From positions 2,375,001-2,439,000 of the forward strand of contig NC_014614.1 in the NCBI RefSeq assembly GCF_000196455.1: a stretch of 64,000 nt of DNA. The letters run 5' to 3'. The position numbers and the translations under genes are program-made. Below the pieces are notes generated by a model, which had not been told where the DNA came from, did no database searches, and was given only the letters and a program-made list of their open reading frames with translations. The stretch is from Acetoanaerobium sticklandii (lineage in GTDB: Bacteria > Bacillota > Clostridia > Peptostreptococcales > Filifactoraceae). Below, in pieces: positions 42,138 to 51,168 of this stretch (position 1 is the stretch's first letter; every line of letters starts with the position of its first letter).

Positions 42138-45100
42138 TTATAGGTTTTTATTAGCTAAAAAATCGTTAAACAAAGTTCTATGATAATTTGTTTCTACATT
42201 TTCAGCATAAAGTATTTCTGATTGAGGCAAGCTGTATTTAGCTTGTGCTTCAAGCATCGCTCTACTGTATAGCTGAGGTGATTCGTTGATAGGCCAGAAT
42301 ACAGGTTTATCAAGATTTTCTAGTAATCCATGATATCCTGAAATTTCAAGACTTAAATCTCTTGTAATTTCATCTACACTAGCATACTTGCAGTTTGTGC
42401 TATAGGTATTCATAAGTCTCTTTAGAACTTCCCAGTTTGATAAACCAGTTGCTGGTTTTATAGCAGCTGATACTCTTTGGATTCTTCTTTCTGCAGAAGT
42501 TATAGTTCCATCAGATTCCACCATAACAGCCGCAGGGATTACCACATCAGCTATTTTAGCTAGATCAGTCATATGAGTATCATGAACCATAAGGAACTCT
42601 ACTGCTGAAATTTCTTCAGGACTGATATTTTCCCCAAATACCATAAGCCCTTTTATTGAATTGTCTTTAACAAGTGCAAGCTTTGCTTCGCTGTCAATAC
42701 TAATACCCATATCCACAAGACCTTGGCTGTTTGCGTATGGTCTAAGCTTTATAAAGCCTTCTCTTGCAGAACCAATGTGTCCAGATAGCATTACTATTGC
42801 AGAAATCAATCTTTCTGCATCAGCTGTAACATGAACACTGTCATATACTATCATAGCTTTCTTAGCTTTTAGGTACATAGAAGCTATCTCAGCAGCCTCA
42901 TCTGATACAACTACCTTATCAAGATATGCTTTTAGCTCTTCCATTCCCTGTGCATTTATAGCATTTTGGCTGTTATCAGCTAGGTACTTAGCAATTTGCT
43001 TTAACATTTCAAAGCTACTGTCAGTGATTATACTCTTTTGAGCCCAATCATCCAGTTTATTTTTAGCATTATTTACATGAATTAAGTGAGCGCCTTTACC
43101 TACTGCTTCTTTAATCTTAAGTGCTGCTATGGTGTAATCTCTTTCGAAATCTCCACCTATAGCCATGATAAAGTTAGTATTAGATAGCTCTTCTATTAGA
43201 TTTGGAGATGCATCATATGACAGGCTGTCTTTTAAGCCACTTCTTTTAGCTCCAAAAGAGAATATCTGCTCAGTTCCAAGTATTTCTTTTGCGAATTTCT
43301 TAGCCATGAAAATTTCTTCATTTGTATATCTTCCACTGATGCTAAGTCCCATAGAGTTAGCTCCATATAGTAGTGATATACTTTGAGCTCTTCTAGCTAC
43401 ATAAAGTATAGCTTCTTCGAAAGTAGTTTCTACCAATTCACCATTTTGTCTTATAAGTGGCTTAGTAATTCTTCCTTCGCCTAGATAAGAAGCAAATCCA
43501 AAACGACCTTTTGAACAAAGCAGTCCGTTGTTTACACTTTCTTCTCTAGTAGGAAGAGATCTAAGAAGTAAGCTTCCTCTACTTTCTAAATCTAGGTTAC
43601 AGCCTACTGAGCACGCTGAGCACGCTGAATTTGTATGAGTTGTTCTAACAGGAACTGGCTTGTGTACAGGAACTCTTTCCATTAGAGCACCAGTAGGACA
43701 AACGCTGATACACTGTCCACAAGAGATACAATCAGTTTCTCTTAAGTTCTTTTCAAGAGCTGGCTTAACTATAGTGTCAAAGCCTCTGCTTACTAGTCCA
43801 AGAGCTGTGTTATCCATTACCTCATCACAAATACGAACACATTGTCCGCAAAGGATACATTTATTAGGGTCACGCTTGATAAATGGATGGTTGTCTTCAT
43901 CCAAACGCTTGTGCATTTCTCCCGCAAATCTTTCAGGCTTAACATCGTATTCCTGAGAATGACGGATTAAATCACATTCAAAGTAATCGTGGCATCCGCA
44001 CTCTAGACATCTAGTAGCCTCAGTTATAGCTTCTTGCTCAGTAAAGCCATGCACCACTTCTTCAAAGTTGTTTCTTCTAAGCTCAGGAGCCTCGTGTCCC
44101 ATATGAGTTCTGCCTTGTCTTACTACCTCTGGGAAGCTGTCAGCTGTTATATCATCTCTTTTTACAAAGAACGGTTCTTTGTGAGGAATAAGGTTTCCTT
44201 TTAAGTATGAATCCATTACTCTAGCTGCGTATTTTCCATCAGCTATAGCCTGAATAGCAATAGCTGCTCCTTTATTAGTAGCATCTCCACCTGCAAATAC
44301 TCCCTCTAGGTTAGTCATGAAGGTTTCAGGGTCGCTTACTATATTTCCACCTTTATTAAGCTCTAGCTCTTCAAAGCCGTCGCCTTTTAATCTTTGACCT
44401 ATGGACATGATTACTGAATCTACATCTAGGATTTCTTCTTCGCCTTCTACAGGAACGACTTTCTTACGTCCGTCTGCTCCTCCTCCAACTACTTCCATCT
44501 TTTGAAGTCTGATTTGCTTCACTCTGCCATTTTCATCTCCGATGAACTCTATTGGGTTAAGAAGGAATTTGAATGTGATACCCTCTTCTTCAGCTTCTAC
44601 TATCTCAACGTCAACTGCAGGCATATCCTCTTTAGTTCTTCTATATATTACATAAACTTCTTTAGCACCTAGTCTTATTGAAGTTCTTGCAGCATCCATA
44701 GCTGTATTTCCGCCGCCAATAACTGCAATTCTATCTCCTGTTTTGATAGGTGTGTTTATTGCGAAGTTAGTAAGGAATTTAATTCCTCCTATAACTCCAT
44801 CTAAATCCTGACCTGGACAATCCAGCTTTGTACTTGTCCATGCACCTATACCTACATAAACTGCATCATATTTTTCTCTTAAGTAAGAAAGAGATACATC
44901 TTTGCCTATACGAACATTAGGCTTAAGCTCTACTCCCATGTTTCTTATGATATCTATCTCTGATAATAGCACTTCTTTTGGAAGACGATATAGAGGGATA
45001 CCGTATTTTAGCATACCTCCAAACTCAGGCATTGCTTCGTAAATAGTTACGCTGTGGCCTTGAGATCTAAGATAGTAAGCAGCAGATAGACCACTTGGTC

Positions 45101-45725
45101 CCCCGCCTATTATAGCGATAGACTTACCTGTATCTGGTTTTATCTCAGGCATAAATGGCTCATCTTTAGCCAAATCTATATCAGCCGCAAAATATTTTAG
45201 CCAAGCTATAGATACAGAGTCATCTACTATGCCTCTTCTGCATGCTGTCTGGCATGGATGAGGACAAACTCTTCCTATACTTGCAGGAAGTGGCAGCTCT
45301 TTTTTTATGAGCTTGATTGCTTCTTCATACTGCTTGTTTGCGATAAGCCCAACATAACCTTGTACGTCAACATGTCCAGGACATCCATGAGTACATGGAG
45401 CTTTACAGTCTCCAGTATGGTCTGAAAGTAAAAGCTCTAAAGTAGTAGTTCTACTTTCTACTATTCTAGGAGTACTAGTTCTAATTACCATGCCATCTGC
45501 TATTTCAGTTGAGCATGAACGAACAAGTCTAGGATTTCCTTCAACTTCTACTACACAGATTCCACAGGAACCATAGTTTTTAATTTTTTCATCGTGGCAC
45601 AATGTAGGGATTTCTATTTGATTTTGCTTAGCAACCTCTAGAATTGTGTGCCCAGGATAGGTTTTTATTTCTCTCCCATCTATATTAACTCTGATATGAG
45701 GCATATTCTCATTCCTTTCGCTCAT
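42138..45725 (-). CDS. Fused Fe-S/NfnB-like flavin/degenerate molybdopterin subunit (StnC-like) of an NADH-ferredoxin transhydrogenase complex
   Basis: This 1195-residue fusion has, in order: a [2Fe-2S] domain (C43, C54, C57, C71); a cysteine-rich segment (C107, C111, C115, C154, C158, C162) and a GltD/NfnB-type oxidoreductase with two nucleotide folds (IIGGGPSGLSA at 205-215, VIGGGNTAMDA at 335-345); two [4Fe-4S] sites (C623-C633 and C666-C676); and a molybdopterin-oxidoreductase-type [4Fe-4S] site (C702, C705, C709, C737) with a C-terminal domain of about 450 residues. That last domain lacks the catalytic Cys or Sec of formate dehydrogenases and has no hydrogenase H-cluster motif. With the two upstream subunits it resembles Stn-type (Sporomusa-type Nfn) transhydrogenases; physiological direction is inference. 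Confidence 0.82.
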   Translation of the reverse strand: MSERNENMPHIRVNIDGREIKTYPGHTILEVAKQNQIEIPTLCHDEKIKNYGSCGICVVEVEGNPRLVRSCSTEIADGMVIRTSTPRIVESRTTTLELLLSDHTGDCKAPCTHGCPGHVDVQGYVGLIANKQYEEAIKLIKKELPLPASIGRVCPHPCQTACRRGIVDDSVSIAWLKYFAADIDLAKDEPFMPEIKPDTGKSIAIIGGGPSGLSAAYYLRSQGHSVTIYEAMPEFGGMLKYGIPLYRLPKEVLLSEIDIIRNMGVELKPNVRIGKDVSLSYLREKYDAVYVGIGAWTSTKLDCPGQDLDGVIGGIKFLTNFAINTPIKTGDRIAVIGGGNTAMDAARTSIRLGAKEVYVIYRRTKEDMPAVDVEIVEAEEEGITFKFLLNPIEFIGDENGRVKQIRLQKMEVVGGGADGRKKVVPVEGEEEILDVDSVIMSIGQRLKGDGFEELELNKGGNIVSDPETFMTNLEGVFAGGDATNKGAAIAIQAIADGKYAARVMDSYLKGNLIPHKEPFFVKRDDITADSFPEVVRQGRTHMGHEAPELRRNNFEEVVHGFTEQEAITEATRCLECGCHDYFECDLIRHSQEYDVKPERFAGEMHKRLDEDNHPFIKRDPNKCILCGQCVRICDEVMDNTALGLVSRGFDTIVKPALEKNLRETDCISCGQCISVCPTGALMERVPVHKPVPVRTTHTNSACSACSVGCNLDLESRGSLLLRSLPTREESVNNGLLCSKGRFGFASYLGEGRITKPLIRQNGELVETTFEEAILYVARRAQSISLLYGANSMGLSISGRYTNEEIFMAKKFAKEILGTEQIFSFGAKRSGLKDSLSYDASPNLIEELSNTNFIMAIGGDFERDYTIAALKIKEAVGKGAHLIHVNNAKNKLDDWAQKSIITDSSFEMLKQIAKYLADNSQNAINAQGMEELKAYLDKVVVSDEAAEIASMYLKAKKAMIVYDSVHVTADAERLISAIVMLSGHIGSAREGFIKLRPYANSQGLVDMGISIDSEAKLALVKDNSIKGLMVFGENISPEEISAVEFLMVHDTHMTDLAKIADVVIPAAVMVESDGTITSAERRIQRVSAAIKPATGLSNWEVLKRLMNTYSTNCKYASVDEITRDLSLEISGYHGLLENLDKPVFWPINESPQLYSRAMLEAQAKYSLPQSEILYAENVETNYHRTLFNDFLANKNL

Positions 45726-47455
45726 TAGTTAACGCTGATTGCGTCAAATTTACATTTTTGGTAACACTGTCCACACTTAATACAAGCATCTTGATTGATT
45801 AGATGAGGCTCTTTTCTTTCACCAGAAATACAAGATACAGGACAGGCTTTAGCACACACTGTACACCCTACGCATTTTTCAGGATCAATCACATATTTGA
45901 TTAATGCACTGCACTGTTTTGCTGTACATGTTTTATTATATATATGGTCTTCATATTCATTTCTAAAGTATTTGATAGTTGTAAGAACTGGATTTGGTGC
46001 TGTTTGTCCGAGTCCGCATAAAGAACCGTCCTTAACCTTGTAGCTCAGTTCTTCAAGTAGCTCTATATCGCCTTCTCTACCTTCACCTGCTGTGATTCTC
46101 TCAAGAATCTCAAGCATACGCTTTGTTCCGAGTCTGCAGTAAGTACATTTACCGCAAGATTCTTTGCAAGTAAAATCAAGGAAAAATCTAGCCATATCAA
46201 CCATACAAGTAGTATCATCCATTACAACCATTCCACCAGAACCTACTATAGCTCCAGTTTTAGTAATTGATTCATAATCTACTTTTGTGTCTATAAGCTC
46301 TGCAGGCACACATCCACCAGATGGTCCCCCTAGCTGTACTGCTTTAAATGGTCTGTCTCCTACGATTCCTCCACCTACTCCATAGATAATCTCTTTTAGA
46401 GATATTCCCATAGGAACCTCAACAAGTCCACCTTTTTTAACCTTACCAGTAAGAGCAAATACCTTTGTTCCTCTACTTGTTTCTATTCCATACTTTGCAA
46501 ACGCTTCCCCACCGTTTTTAATAATCCAAGGTACGTTAGCAAAAGTCTCAACGTTGTTTATATTTGTAGGTAGCTGCCAGTAACCCTTTTGAGCTGGGAA
46601 TGGCGGCTTAAGTCTAGGCATTCCTCTTTCGCCCTCAAGTGATGCAATAAGAGCTGTTTCCTCACCACATACGAAAGCTCCTGCACCTGCTTTTATTCTT
46701 AGACTGAAGTTTCTTCCAGGTATTCCAAAGATATTTTCTCCTAAAAAGCCTCTTTCAGTTGCATCCTCTATGGCTTTTTGAAGTCTTAGAATTGCTAAAG
46801 GATATTCTGCACGCACGTAAACAATGCCTTCATCCGCTCCTATCGCAAATCCGCAAATCATCATACCCTCTATTAGGTTATGTGGATCTCCCTCAAGTAC
46901 AGAGCGGTCCATAAATGCTCCTGGATCTCCTTCATCGGCATTACAAACTACGTATTTCTTTTGTCCAGCTGATTTTTTAGCCGCATCCCATTTAAACCAC
47001 GTAGGAAACCCTGCTCCTCCACGGCCTCTAAGTCCTGATTTTTTTATTTCATCTATTACTGCATCTTGAGATTTAGATTCGTAGCAATTTTTTATAGCTT
47101 CATACCCACCGATGTTTATGTAATCGTCGATGGATTCTGGATTAATAACTCCGCAGTTTCTAAGCACTACTCTCGGCTGCTTTTCTAATCCTTCAGAATC
47201 TATTTCACTGATCATCTTATCAGCAAAATTTTTATAGTCTTCTAATATAGGGCGTACATCTTCAGGCATCACCTTTACAAATCTGTACATCTCGCCATTG
47301 TCATGAATCTCCATGATTGGCTCTAGGTGACACATACCTATACATCCAGTGATTTCATATTCGAACTGTATGTCTTTGATTTGCTCTAGCTCATCCATTA
47401 CTTTGTGAGCTCCTGCTGCAAAACCACAGCTCCCTGCACCAACAAGAACCTTCAT
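45725..47455 (-). CDS. NuoF/HydB-like flavoprotein subunit (StnB-like)
   Basis: This 576-residue subunit contains an N-terminal thioredoxin-like [2Fe-2S] region, the NADH- and FMN-binding NuoF core (GLRGRGGAGFPTWFKW, CNADEGDPGAFMDRS, GAFVCGEETALIASLEG), the [4Fe-4S] motif ESCGKCTYCRLG and two C-terminal [4Fe-4S] ferredoxin motifs (CVGCTVCAKACP, CIKCGQCYQKC). The N-terminal cluster region has only three cysteines (SCGFAAGA, then GCIGMC). By family it is the NADH site and electron-bifurcating flavin of HydABC/Stn-type complexes. Its TAA and the next gene's start overlap, so the three genes are an operon. Confidence 0.92.
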   Translation of the reverse strand: MKVLVGAGSCGFAAGAHKVMDELEQIKDIQFEYEITGCIGMCHLEPIMEIHDNGEMYRFVKVMPEDVRPILEDYKNFADKMISEIDSEGLEKQPRVVLRNCGVINPESIDDYINIGGYEAIKNCYESKSQDAVIDEIKKSGLRGRGGAGFPTWFKWDAAKKSAGQKKYVVCNADEGDPGAFMDRSVLEGDPHNLIEGMMICGFAIGADEGIVYVRAEYPLAILRLQKAIEDATERGFLGENIFGIPGRNFSLRIKAGAGAFVCGEETALIASLEGERGMPRLKPPFPAQKGYWQLPTNINNVETFANVPWIIKNGGEAFAKYGIETSRGTKVFALTGKVKKGGLVEVPMGISLKEIIYGVGGGIVGDRPFKAVQLGGPSGGCVPAELIDTKVDYESITKTGAIVGSGGMVVMDDTTCMVDMARFFLDFTCKESCGKCTYCRLGTKRMLEILERITAGEGREGDIELLEELSYKVKDGSLCGLGQTAPNPVLTTIKYFRNEYEDHIYNKTCTAKQCSALIKYVIDPEKCVGCTVCAKACPVSCISGERKEPHLINQDACIKCGQCYQKCKFDAISVN

Positions 47456-47983
47456 TTATTTACCCTCCATTTCGCTTTGGGCTTCTTTTCTTAAATTTCT
47501 AAGAACCTCTACTGTCTTTTCTGGAGTAAGCTTAGCATAAGTTTCCCCGTTAATCATCATAACAGGAGCCAAGCTACAGCATCCTAGACAGGCCACGTTA
47601 GTAAATGTAAATATTTTATCCAGGGTCGTTTCACCTTCTGTTATTCCAAGTTCTTCGCATATAGCTTTTTCTATTGTACTTGCACCGTTAACGTGACAAG
47701 CCGTTCCTTGACATAGCAAAATAAGATTTTTACCGACTGGATTCATTCTAAACTGCGTGTAAAAAGTTGCCACTCCGTAAAGCTTGGCTTCTTTCATACC
47801 GGTTTTTTGAGCAATATATGTAAGTGACTCTGACGGAATATAACCATATTCTTCCTGAACACCTTGAAGTATTGTTATAGTCGCGCCTTTAATCTTACCA
47901 TATTTCTCGATAATCGGATCTATAAGGCTTAGATCCACTAGCTCACGTACTTCTTCTACCTTATTGCTGCAATTGCATGCCAT
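47456..47983 (-). CDS. NuoE/HydC-like [2Fe-2S] subunit (StnA-like)
   Basis: This 175-residue subunit has the thioredoxin-like [2Fe-2S] fold of NuoE/HydC with the four cysteines in LCQGTACHVNGA and VACLGCCSLAP, preceded by the usual helical bundle (LQGVQEEYGYIPSESLTYIA). It is the first gene of the transhydrogenase-like operon; the NuoF-like gene starts right after its stop. It connects electronically to the flavin subunit. Confidence 0.93.
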   Translation of the reverse strand: MACNCSNKVEEVRELVDLSLIDPIIEKYGKIKGATITILQGVQEEYGYIPSESLTYIAQKTGMKEAKLYGVATFYTQFRMNPVGKNLILLCQGTACHVNGASTIEKAICEELGITEGETTLDKIFTFTNVACLGCCSLAPVMMINGETYAKLTPEKTVEVLRNLRKEAQSEMEGK

Positions 47984-48118
47984 ATCGACACCTCACTTAC
48001 TATAAATTAAATACGGTATATCTAGCTTTAGTATATCATATTTAACCATGATTGCTATATAGAATTTCTATAGGAAAATTAAAATTTAAGTTAAGTTATT
48101 TAAGTGATTATAATTATC

Positions 48119-48130
48119 ATTGTATACAAT
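48119..48130. promoter_or_regulatory. 12-base perfect palindrome upstream of the transhydrogenase-like operon
   Basis: ATTGTATACAAT lies about 135 bases before the NuoE-like start and just after the rex terminator. It could be an operator. It does not match the Rex consensus. Confidence 0.3.
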
Positions 48131-48139
48131 ACACAGCAT

Positions 48140-48169
48140 AAAAAAAGGACTCAAATGAGTCCTTTTTTT
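48140..48169 (-). terminator. Terminator of rex
   Basis: AAAAAAAGGACTC (48140-48152) and GAGTCCTTTTTTT (48157-48169) form a perfect 13-pair stem with four loop bases and T-runs on both strands. Confidence 0.92.
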
Positions 48170-48183
48170 ATTTTAATAGTATG

Positions 48184-48813
48184 TTACATTAAACCATCGT
48201 TCAGCATATATGATAGCACATATAAACTTTCTGATAAATTTACTTCTTCTACCTTGATATTCTCTGGCACAGTGATGTCCATAGGTGCAAAATTCCAAAT
48301 ACCTTTGATGCCGTACTCGATTAATTTGTTGGCAGATTCTTGAGCTTTTTCTTTAGGAGTACAAATCACTGCTATAGTGATGTCTTCCTTCTTAATAAAC
48401 TCTTCCATTTTTTCTACATCCATTACTTCTAGGTCTTGGATTTTGATTCCTACTAATCTAGGGTTGATGTCAAATAAGGCTTTTACTTTAAAGCCAGATC
48501 TTCTAAAGCCACTGTAATTAGCAAGAGCCTGTCCTAAGTTTCCTGCTCCTAAAATTATTGTGTTGTAAGATTTATCAAGTCCCAAAATTTTGCTTAGCTC
48601 ATTATATAGCTCTTCTACATTGTAGCCGTATCCTTGTTGTCCAAAACCTCCAAAGTTATTAAGATCTTGCCTGATTTGCGAAGCTGTAAACCCTATAATT
48701 TCACTAAGCTCCTTAGATGAAATTCTGTACACTTCCTTATCCAAAAGATCAGCCAAATATCTGTGATATTTAGGCAGTCTCCTAATAACAGCCATTGATA
48801 CTTTTTTAGACAT
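48184..48813 (-). CDS. rex: Redox-sensing transcriptional repressor Rex
   Basis: This 209-residue repressor has the Rex layout: N-terminal winged helix (RRLPKYHRYLADLL, ASQIRQDLNNFGGFGQQGYGYNV) and C-terminal Rossmann fold with LGAGNLGQAL for NAD(H), ending in a swapped helix. Rex represses fermentation and hydrogenase-type genes until NADH rises relative to NAD+. It stands immediately upstream of the NADH-linked complex on the same strand, separated by its own terminator. The gene has a perfect consensus promoter flanked by Rex-like half-sites. Confidence 0.95.
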   Translation of the reverse strand: MSKKVSMAVIRRLPKYHRYLADLLDKEVYRISSKELSEIIGFTASQIRQDLNNFGGFGQQGYGYNVEELYNELSKILGLDKSYNTIILGAGNLGQALANYSGFRRSGFKVKALFDINPRLVGIKIQDLEVMDVEKMEEFIKKEDITIAVICTPKEKAQESANKLIEYGIKGIWNFAPMDITVPENIKVEEVNLSESLYVLSYMLNDGLM

Positions 48814-48851
48814 TTATTTTTCCTCCATATCGATATGAACTTTCTGTTATT

Positions 48852-48888
48852 TTGTTACAATTATAAAGATTTAACATAACTTTGTCAA
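48852..48888 (-). promoter_or_regulatory. Consensus promoter of rex with flanking half-sites
   Basis: The reverse strand has TTGACA (48888-48883), a 17-base spacer and TATAAT (48865-48860), a perfect sigma-A promoter. TTAACA (48871-48876) and TTGTTA (48852-48857) flank the -10 box; these are the halves of the Rex consensus, but they are 13 bases apart, not 4, so binding by Rex is only possible, not shown. Confidence 0.6.
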
Positions 48889-48956
48889 TTTCATTTACTT
48901 ATGACTCTCAGTGATGACTTCTTACTATATAAACCGGCCATATGATATAATATTGC

Positions 48957-49229
48957 TTGATACTAGAGTTATTACCCTGTAAAATAGTATCGTTAACGTT
49001 AAAACGAAAACTTTTTACAAAATAAATATACTACTTGATAAAACGTACAATAAGACCTTCACTCATTAAGGGGATAATGAGTTTCTGGAACCTGATTGTG
49101 TTTACAATAAAAAGTTATTATTTTCAATAATCTGATAACTATTTATAAATATATATTTTATAAAGTGTATAAATATTAGTAGCAATTGATAATATTTTAT
49201 CACAAATTGAAAGGTTTAGGTTAAATTTT
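48957..49229 (+). promoter_or_regulatory. Promoter and long leader of the third ABC-F gene
   Basis: TTGATA (48957-48962), a 17-base spacer and TAAAAT (48980-48985) predict a start near 48992 and a leader of about 240 bases. The leader contains the hairpin ACTCATT/AATGAGT (49061-49082) and a short ORF. No GC-rich terminator is seen before the main gene. Confidence 0.5.
49077..49130 (+). CDS. Candidate 17-residue leader peptide upstream of ABC-F
   Basis: An ORF of 17 codons (MSFWNLIVFTIKSYYFQ) starts with ATG 49077, five bases after AAGG within AAGGGG, and ends with TAA. Its ribosome-binding site lies in the loop and its start codon in the stem of a hairpin. Antibiotic-resistance ABC-F genes are often controlled by such leader peptides. 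It could also be a chance ORF. Confidence 0.35.
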   Translation: MSFWNLIVFTIKSYYFQ

Positions 49230-51164
49230 ATGATATCTATAGCAATGAATAATATAAAAAAGAGCTTTGGGGTCGATGTCATACTAGAGGATATCTCGTT
49301 TACAATAAATGAAGGCGAACGAGTGGCACTAGTAGGGTCAAACGGCACAGGAAAAACCACCCTCTTTAAAATCATAACCAAGGAAGTAGATTATGACTTA
49401 GGAGATATTTTTTATGCAAAGGATTTGTCCATTGGATATCTCTCTCAGCATGTGGATATAGAAAACGACAACACTTTAATAGAAGAAGTGCTTACGGTTT
49501 TTGAAGAGGTTATGCTTCTAGAAAAGGAAATCAGAGTGCTAGAGCACGACATAGCTGAAGCTGGTTCTTTAGAAGACCACGATAAGCTAGACAGACTTAT
49601 GAAGCAGTACACAAAGAAAACCGATGAGTTTACAAAAATTAACGGCTATGCATATAATTCAGAAGCAAAAGGCATACTTATCGGCTTAGGCTTTAAAGAA
49701 GAGGATTTAAGCAAAAAGGTAAGAATGCTTTCAGGAGGAGAAAAAACTAGAGTAATGCTAGGAAAGCTACTTCTAAAAAAGCCTGATATACTACTGCTTG
49801 ATGAGCCAACAAACCACCTAGACACCGATTCTGTGCAGTGGCTAGAGGCTTTTCTACGTCAATATAGAGGAACTATCTTCGTGATATCCCATGACAGATA
49901 TTTCCTAGACCAGCTTACAAATAGAACCTTTGAGCTTTTTAACAAGTCTATTCGAGTATATAATGGCAACTATTCCTATTATGTTTCGCAAAGAGAAATC
50001 CAAGCTGAGCTAGATGAAAAAGCCTACGAAGAAAATCTAGCCGAGAGAAAACGCCAACAAGAAGTAATAGACCAGCTAAAGGCTTTTGGAAGAGAAAAAC
50101 AAGTAAAACGTGCTAGAAGTAGAGAAAAGCTTCTTGATAAAATGGATGTAGTAGAAAAGCCAAACTACATGAAAAAACGAGCTAAGATTACTTTTGAGCC
50201 TTCAGTTAAAAGCGGTAAGGATGTATTAAAAGCAAGAGGCTTAAGTAAGTCATACGGAGAAAGATGTCTATTTCAAAACGTGGATTTGGATATATACAGA
50301 GGAGAAAAAATTGCACTCATCGGAGCCAATGGAGCTGGAAAATCAACTTTATTTAATATACTTCTTGGAGTAGACAAAAGCTTTGATGGAGATATAGATT
50401 TTGGAACCAATGTGTATCCAGTTTATTTTGACCAGGAAAGAGATGATTTACAGCCTGATAAAACTGTGCTTGAAGAAGTGTGGTCTACCTATCCTAACTT
50501 TACAGAAACAAAAGTAAGAAATATGCTAGGAGCTTTCCTGTTTACAGGAGACGAGGTATACAAGCTAATAGGAACCTTGAGCGGAGGCGAAAAAGCTAGG
50601 ATTTCGCTGCTTAAGCTCATGCTTTCAGATTCAAACTTTTTATTTCTAGACGAGCCTACAAACCATCTTGATATAGAATCTAAAGAAGTTCTTGAGGATG
50701 CTATCACTAACTATGAAGGAACTGTGTTTGTAATCTCCCACGATAGATATTTTTTAAATAAGGTACCTGATCAAATCCTAGTATTAGAAGACCAGAGCGT
50801 AAAAAGCTATCTAGGCAACTACGATTACTATATCGAAAAACGTGCAGCTGAAAAAGCTGCTCTAGAATTTGCTAATCAAAGCGAGGATACTACTACCAAA
50901 ACTCAGCTTAAAATCCAGCGCAAGAAGGATAAGGAAAAAGAAAAAGAAGAGAAAAAACTAAAAAAACAAATCACAGAAACTGAAGAAGCTATTCATAATA
51001 CTGAGCTAGAAATCGAAAATCTAAATGAACTGCTTTGCCTTGAGGAAATATATTCAAATCCAGAAAAAGTCAAAGAAGTGACAGAGCAAAAATCAGACAA
51101 AGAAAAAATCCTGCATGAGCTTATGAGCACTTGGGAAATGCTACTCGAAGCCCAGCAGGATTAA
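49230..51164 (+). CDS. ABC-F family ATPase (YdiF-like) with C-terminal coiled coil
   Basis: This 644-residue protein has two ABC domains (GSNGTGKTTLF, MLSGGEKTRVML, LLLDEPTNHLD; and GANGAGKSTLF, LSGGEKARISL, LFLDEPTNHLD) and a highly charged coiled coil at the end (about 550-644). The format matches YdiF-type ABC-F proteins that act on ribosomes; several relatives give resistance to ribosome-targeting drugs. The ribosome-binding site AAAGG is weak. It is the only ABC-F gene in the window with an evident long leader. Its stop is 4 bases from the convergent tsaD stop. Confidence 0.9.
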   Translation: MISIAMNNIKKSFGVDVILEDISFTINEGERVALVGSNGTGKTTLFKIITKEVDYDLGDIFYAKDLSIGYLSQHVDIENDNTLIEEVLTVFEEVMLLEKEIRVLEHDIAEAGSLEDHDKLDRLMKQYTKKTDEFTKINGYAYNSEAKGILIGLGFKEEDLSKKVRMLSGGEKTRVMLGKLLLKKPDILLLDEPTNHLDTDSVQWLEAFLRQYRGTIFVISHDRYFLDQLTNRTFELFNKSIRVYNGNYSYYVSQREIQAELDEKAYEENLAERKRQQEVIDQLKAFGREKQVKRARSREKLLDKMDVVEKPNYMKKRAKITFEPSVKSGKDVLKARGLSKSYGERCLFQNVDLDIYRGEKIALIGANGAGKSTLFNILLGVDKSFDGDIDFGTNVYPVYFDQERDDLQPDKTVLEEVWSTYPNFTETKVRNMLGAFLFTGDEVYKLIGTLSGGEKARISLLKLMLSDSNFLFLDEPTNHLDIESKEVLEDAITNYEGTVFVISHDRYFLNKVPDQILVLEDQSVKSYLGNYDYYIEKRAAEKAALEFANQSEDTTTKTQLKIQRKKDKEKEKEEKKLKKQITETEEAIHNTELEIENLNELLCLEEIYSNPEKVKEVTEQKSDKEKILHELMSTWEMLLEAQQD

Positions 51165-51168
51165 ATAT

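Noticed and set aside
42138..45725. Annotation as iron hydrogenase subunit or formate dehydrogenase
   Set aside because: There are no H-cluster motifs, and the molybdopterin-type domain lacks the catalytic Cys or Sec.
42138..45725. Annotation as glutamate synthase small subunit, suggested by its neighbour gdh
   Set aside because: The GltD-like part is only one module of a larger Fe-S protein in an operon with NuoE- and NuoF-like genes, and no glutamate synthase large subunit is present.
47984..48118. A canonical Rex box upstream of the transhydrogenase-like operon
   Set aside because: I looked for TTGTTAA-N4-TTAACAA and found no acceptable match in this stretch.
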